Below are positions 34,571-34,789 of a stretch of DNA of 34,789 bases, piece by piece (within the stretch, counting starts at the first letter, position 1; each line of letters opens with the position of its first letter). Under the pieces are notes generated by a model. That model searched no databases. It was not told the DNA's origin and saw only the letters and a program-made list of their open reading frames with translations. Made by a program: the position numbers and the translations under genes. Origin of the DNA: Halanaerobiales bacterium (GTDB lineage: Bacteria; Bacillota; Halanaerobiia; Halanaerobiales; M55B127); the NCBI GenBank assembly GCA_021736945.1, contig JAIPEX010000015.1, positions 1 to 34,789 on the forward strand, given 5' to 3'.

Positions 34571-34789
34571 GATTGCAAGGTTTAATGCACGGTTTTTTTG
34601 GTTTTGAACTTGGATAAGCCCGAATTAGACTAGATAACCCCTCTAGCATATTGAAATAACTGCCGTGATGTCTTGAAATCAAACATTTTCCTGGGATAAG
34701 TATTAATAAATTCTTGTATGAATTTAACAAAGTTTCTCGTTATTCCCTTAAAAGACTCTCCTTTGGGAAGAAACCTTCTTATGAATCTG
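34571..34789 (-). mobile_element. End of an IS30-family-like insertion sequence (partial)
   Basis: About 60 bases of non-coding end lie between the truncated NuoE-like gene and the transposase stop. The rest of the element runs off the window. The exact terminal inverted repeat and target duplication cannot be defined because the other end is not present; the junction is placed near 34571 from where the NuoE frame begins. Confidence 0.65.
34630..34789 (-). CDS. IS30-family-like transposase, C-terminal fragment
   Basis: Fifty-two residues and a TAG stop (34632-34630); the gene continues beyond the window. RFIRRFLPKGESFKGI followed by FINTYPRKMFDFKTSRQLF matches the conserved end of IS30-type DDE transposases (the LRxxFPKG and NxRPRKxLxxxTP pattern). 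The fragment is in the same orientation as the formate dehydrogenase genes, so a promoter in the element could drive them. The catalytic acidic residues are mostly outside the window, so activity cannot be judged. Confidence 0.8.
   Translation of the reverse strand, partial: RFIRRFLPKGESFKGITRNFVKFIQEFINTYPRKMFDFKTSRQLFQYARGVI

Overview
The window is AT-rich throughout, uses many TTG and GTG starts, and has strong AGGAGG-type ribosome binding sites. Gene content points to an anaerobic low-GC Firmicute: NuoG/NuoF-type formate dehydrogenase, FMN riboswitch, NatAB-like ABC exporter, CD0519/CD1768-type Gate-domain membrane protein. A halophilic anaerobe of the Halanaerobiales type is my best guess, but this is inference and not proven by any single gene. 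No rRNA, tRNA, CRISPR array or prophage is visible. Several starts given here differ from the longest open frame because a ribosome binding site fixes a shorter one.

Layout. 1-2.9 kb (+): an exported molybdopterin oxidoreductase domain protein, a UPF0178 (YaiI/YqxD) protein, and a multi-spanning Gate-domain membrane protein. 2.9-7.6 kb (-): an AIM24-family protein, then the complete riboflavin operon ribD-ribE-ribBA-ribH behind an FMN riboswitch and terminator. 7.6-12.5 kb: a three-cluster CDGSH iron-sulfur protein, a UbiA-type prenyltransferase, an SsuABC/TauABC-like ABC importer and a metallo-hydrolase. 12.6-17.3 kb (-): a compact stress/metal cluster consisting of a 2TM protein, an MsrB-MsrA fusion, a CopB-type P-ATPase, an aldo/keto reductase and a 1-Cys peroxiredoxin. 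17.5-21 kb (+): an Eis-like acetyltransferase and an RND/MMPL exporter. 21-23.3 kb (-): an HsdS-like specificity protein translationally coupled to a degenerate HsdM-like protein, with no restriction subunit. 23.4-27.4 kb (-): a NatAB-like ABC exporter followed by three small membrane proteins and a CPBP protease. 27.7-28.9 kb (+): an encapsulated ferritin and its encapsulin shell. 28.9-34.6 kb (-): MobA, formate dehydrogenase alpha and NuoF-like subunits, and a NuoE-like gene whose start has been removed by an IS30-type element at the window edge.

The most striking feature is the MsrB-MsrA fusion. An in-frame UGA lies exactly at the catalytic cysteine codon of the MsrA motif GCFWG, the frame stays open for 191 further codons, and a SECIS-like hairpin can be drawn just 3' of the UGA. 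I read it as a membrane-anchored or exported selenoprotein MsrBA. The second most interesting item is the HsdS plus pseudo-HsdM pair, whose promoter carries a perfect palindrome between the -35 and -10 boxes. Redox and iron themes recur (Msr, peroxiredoxin, CDGSH, encapsulated ferritin, Cu-ATPase), which fits an anaerobe coping with oxygen and metal stress.
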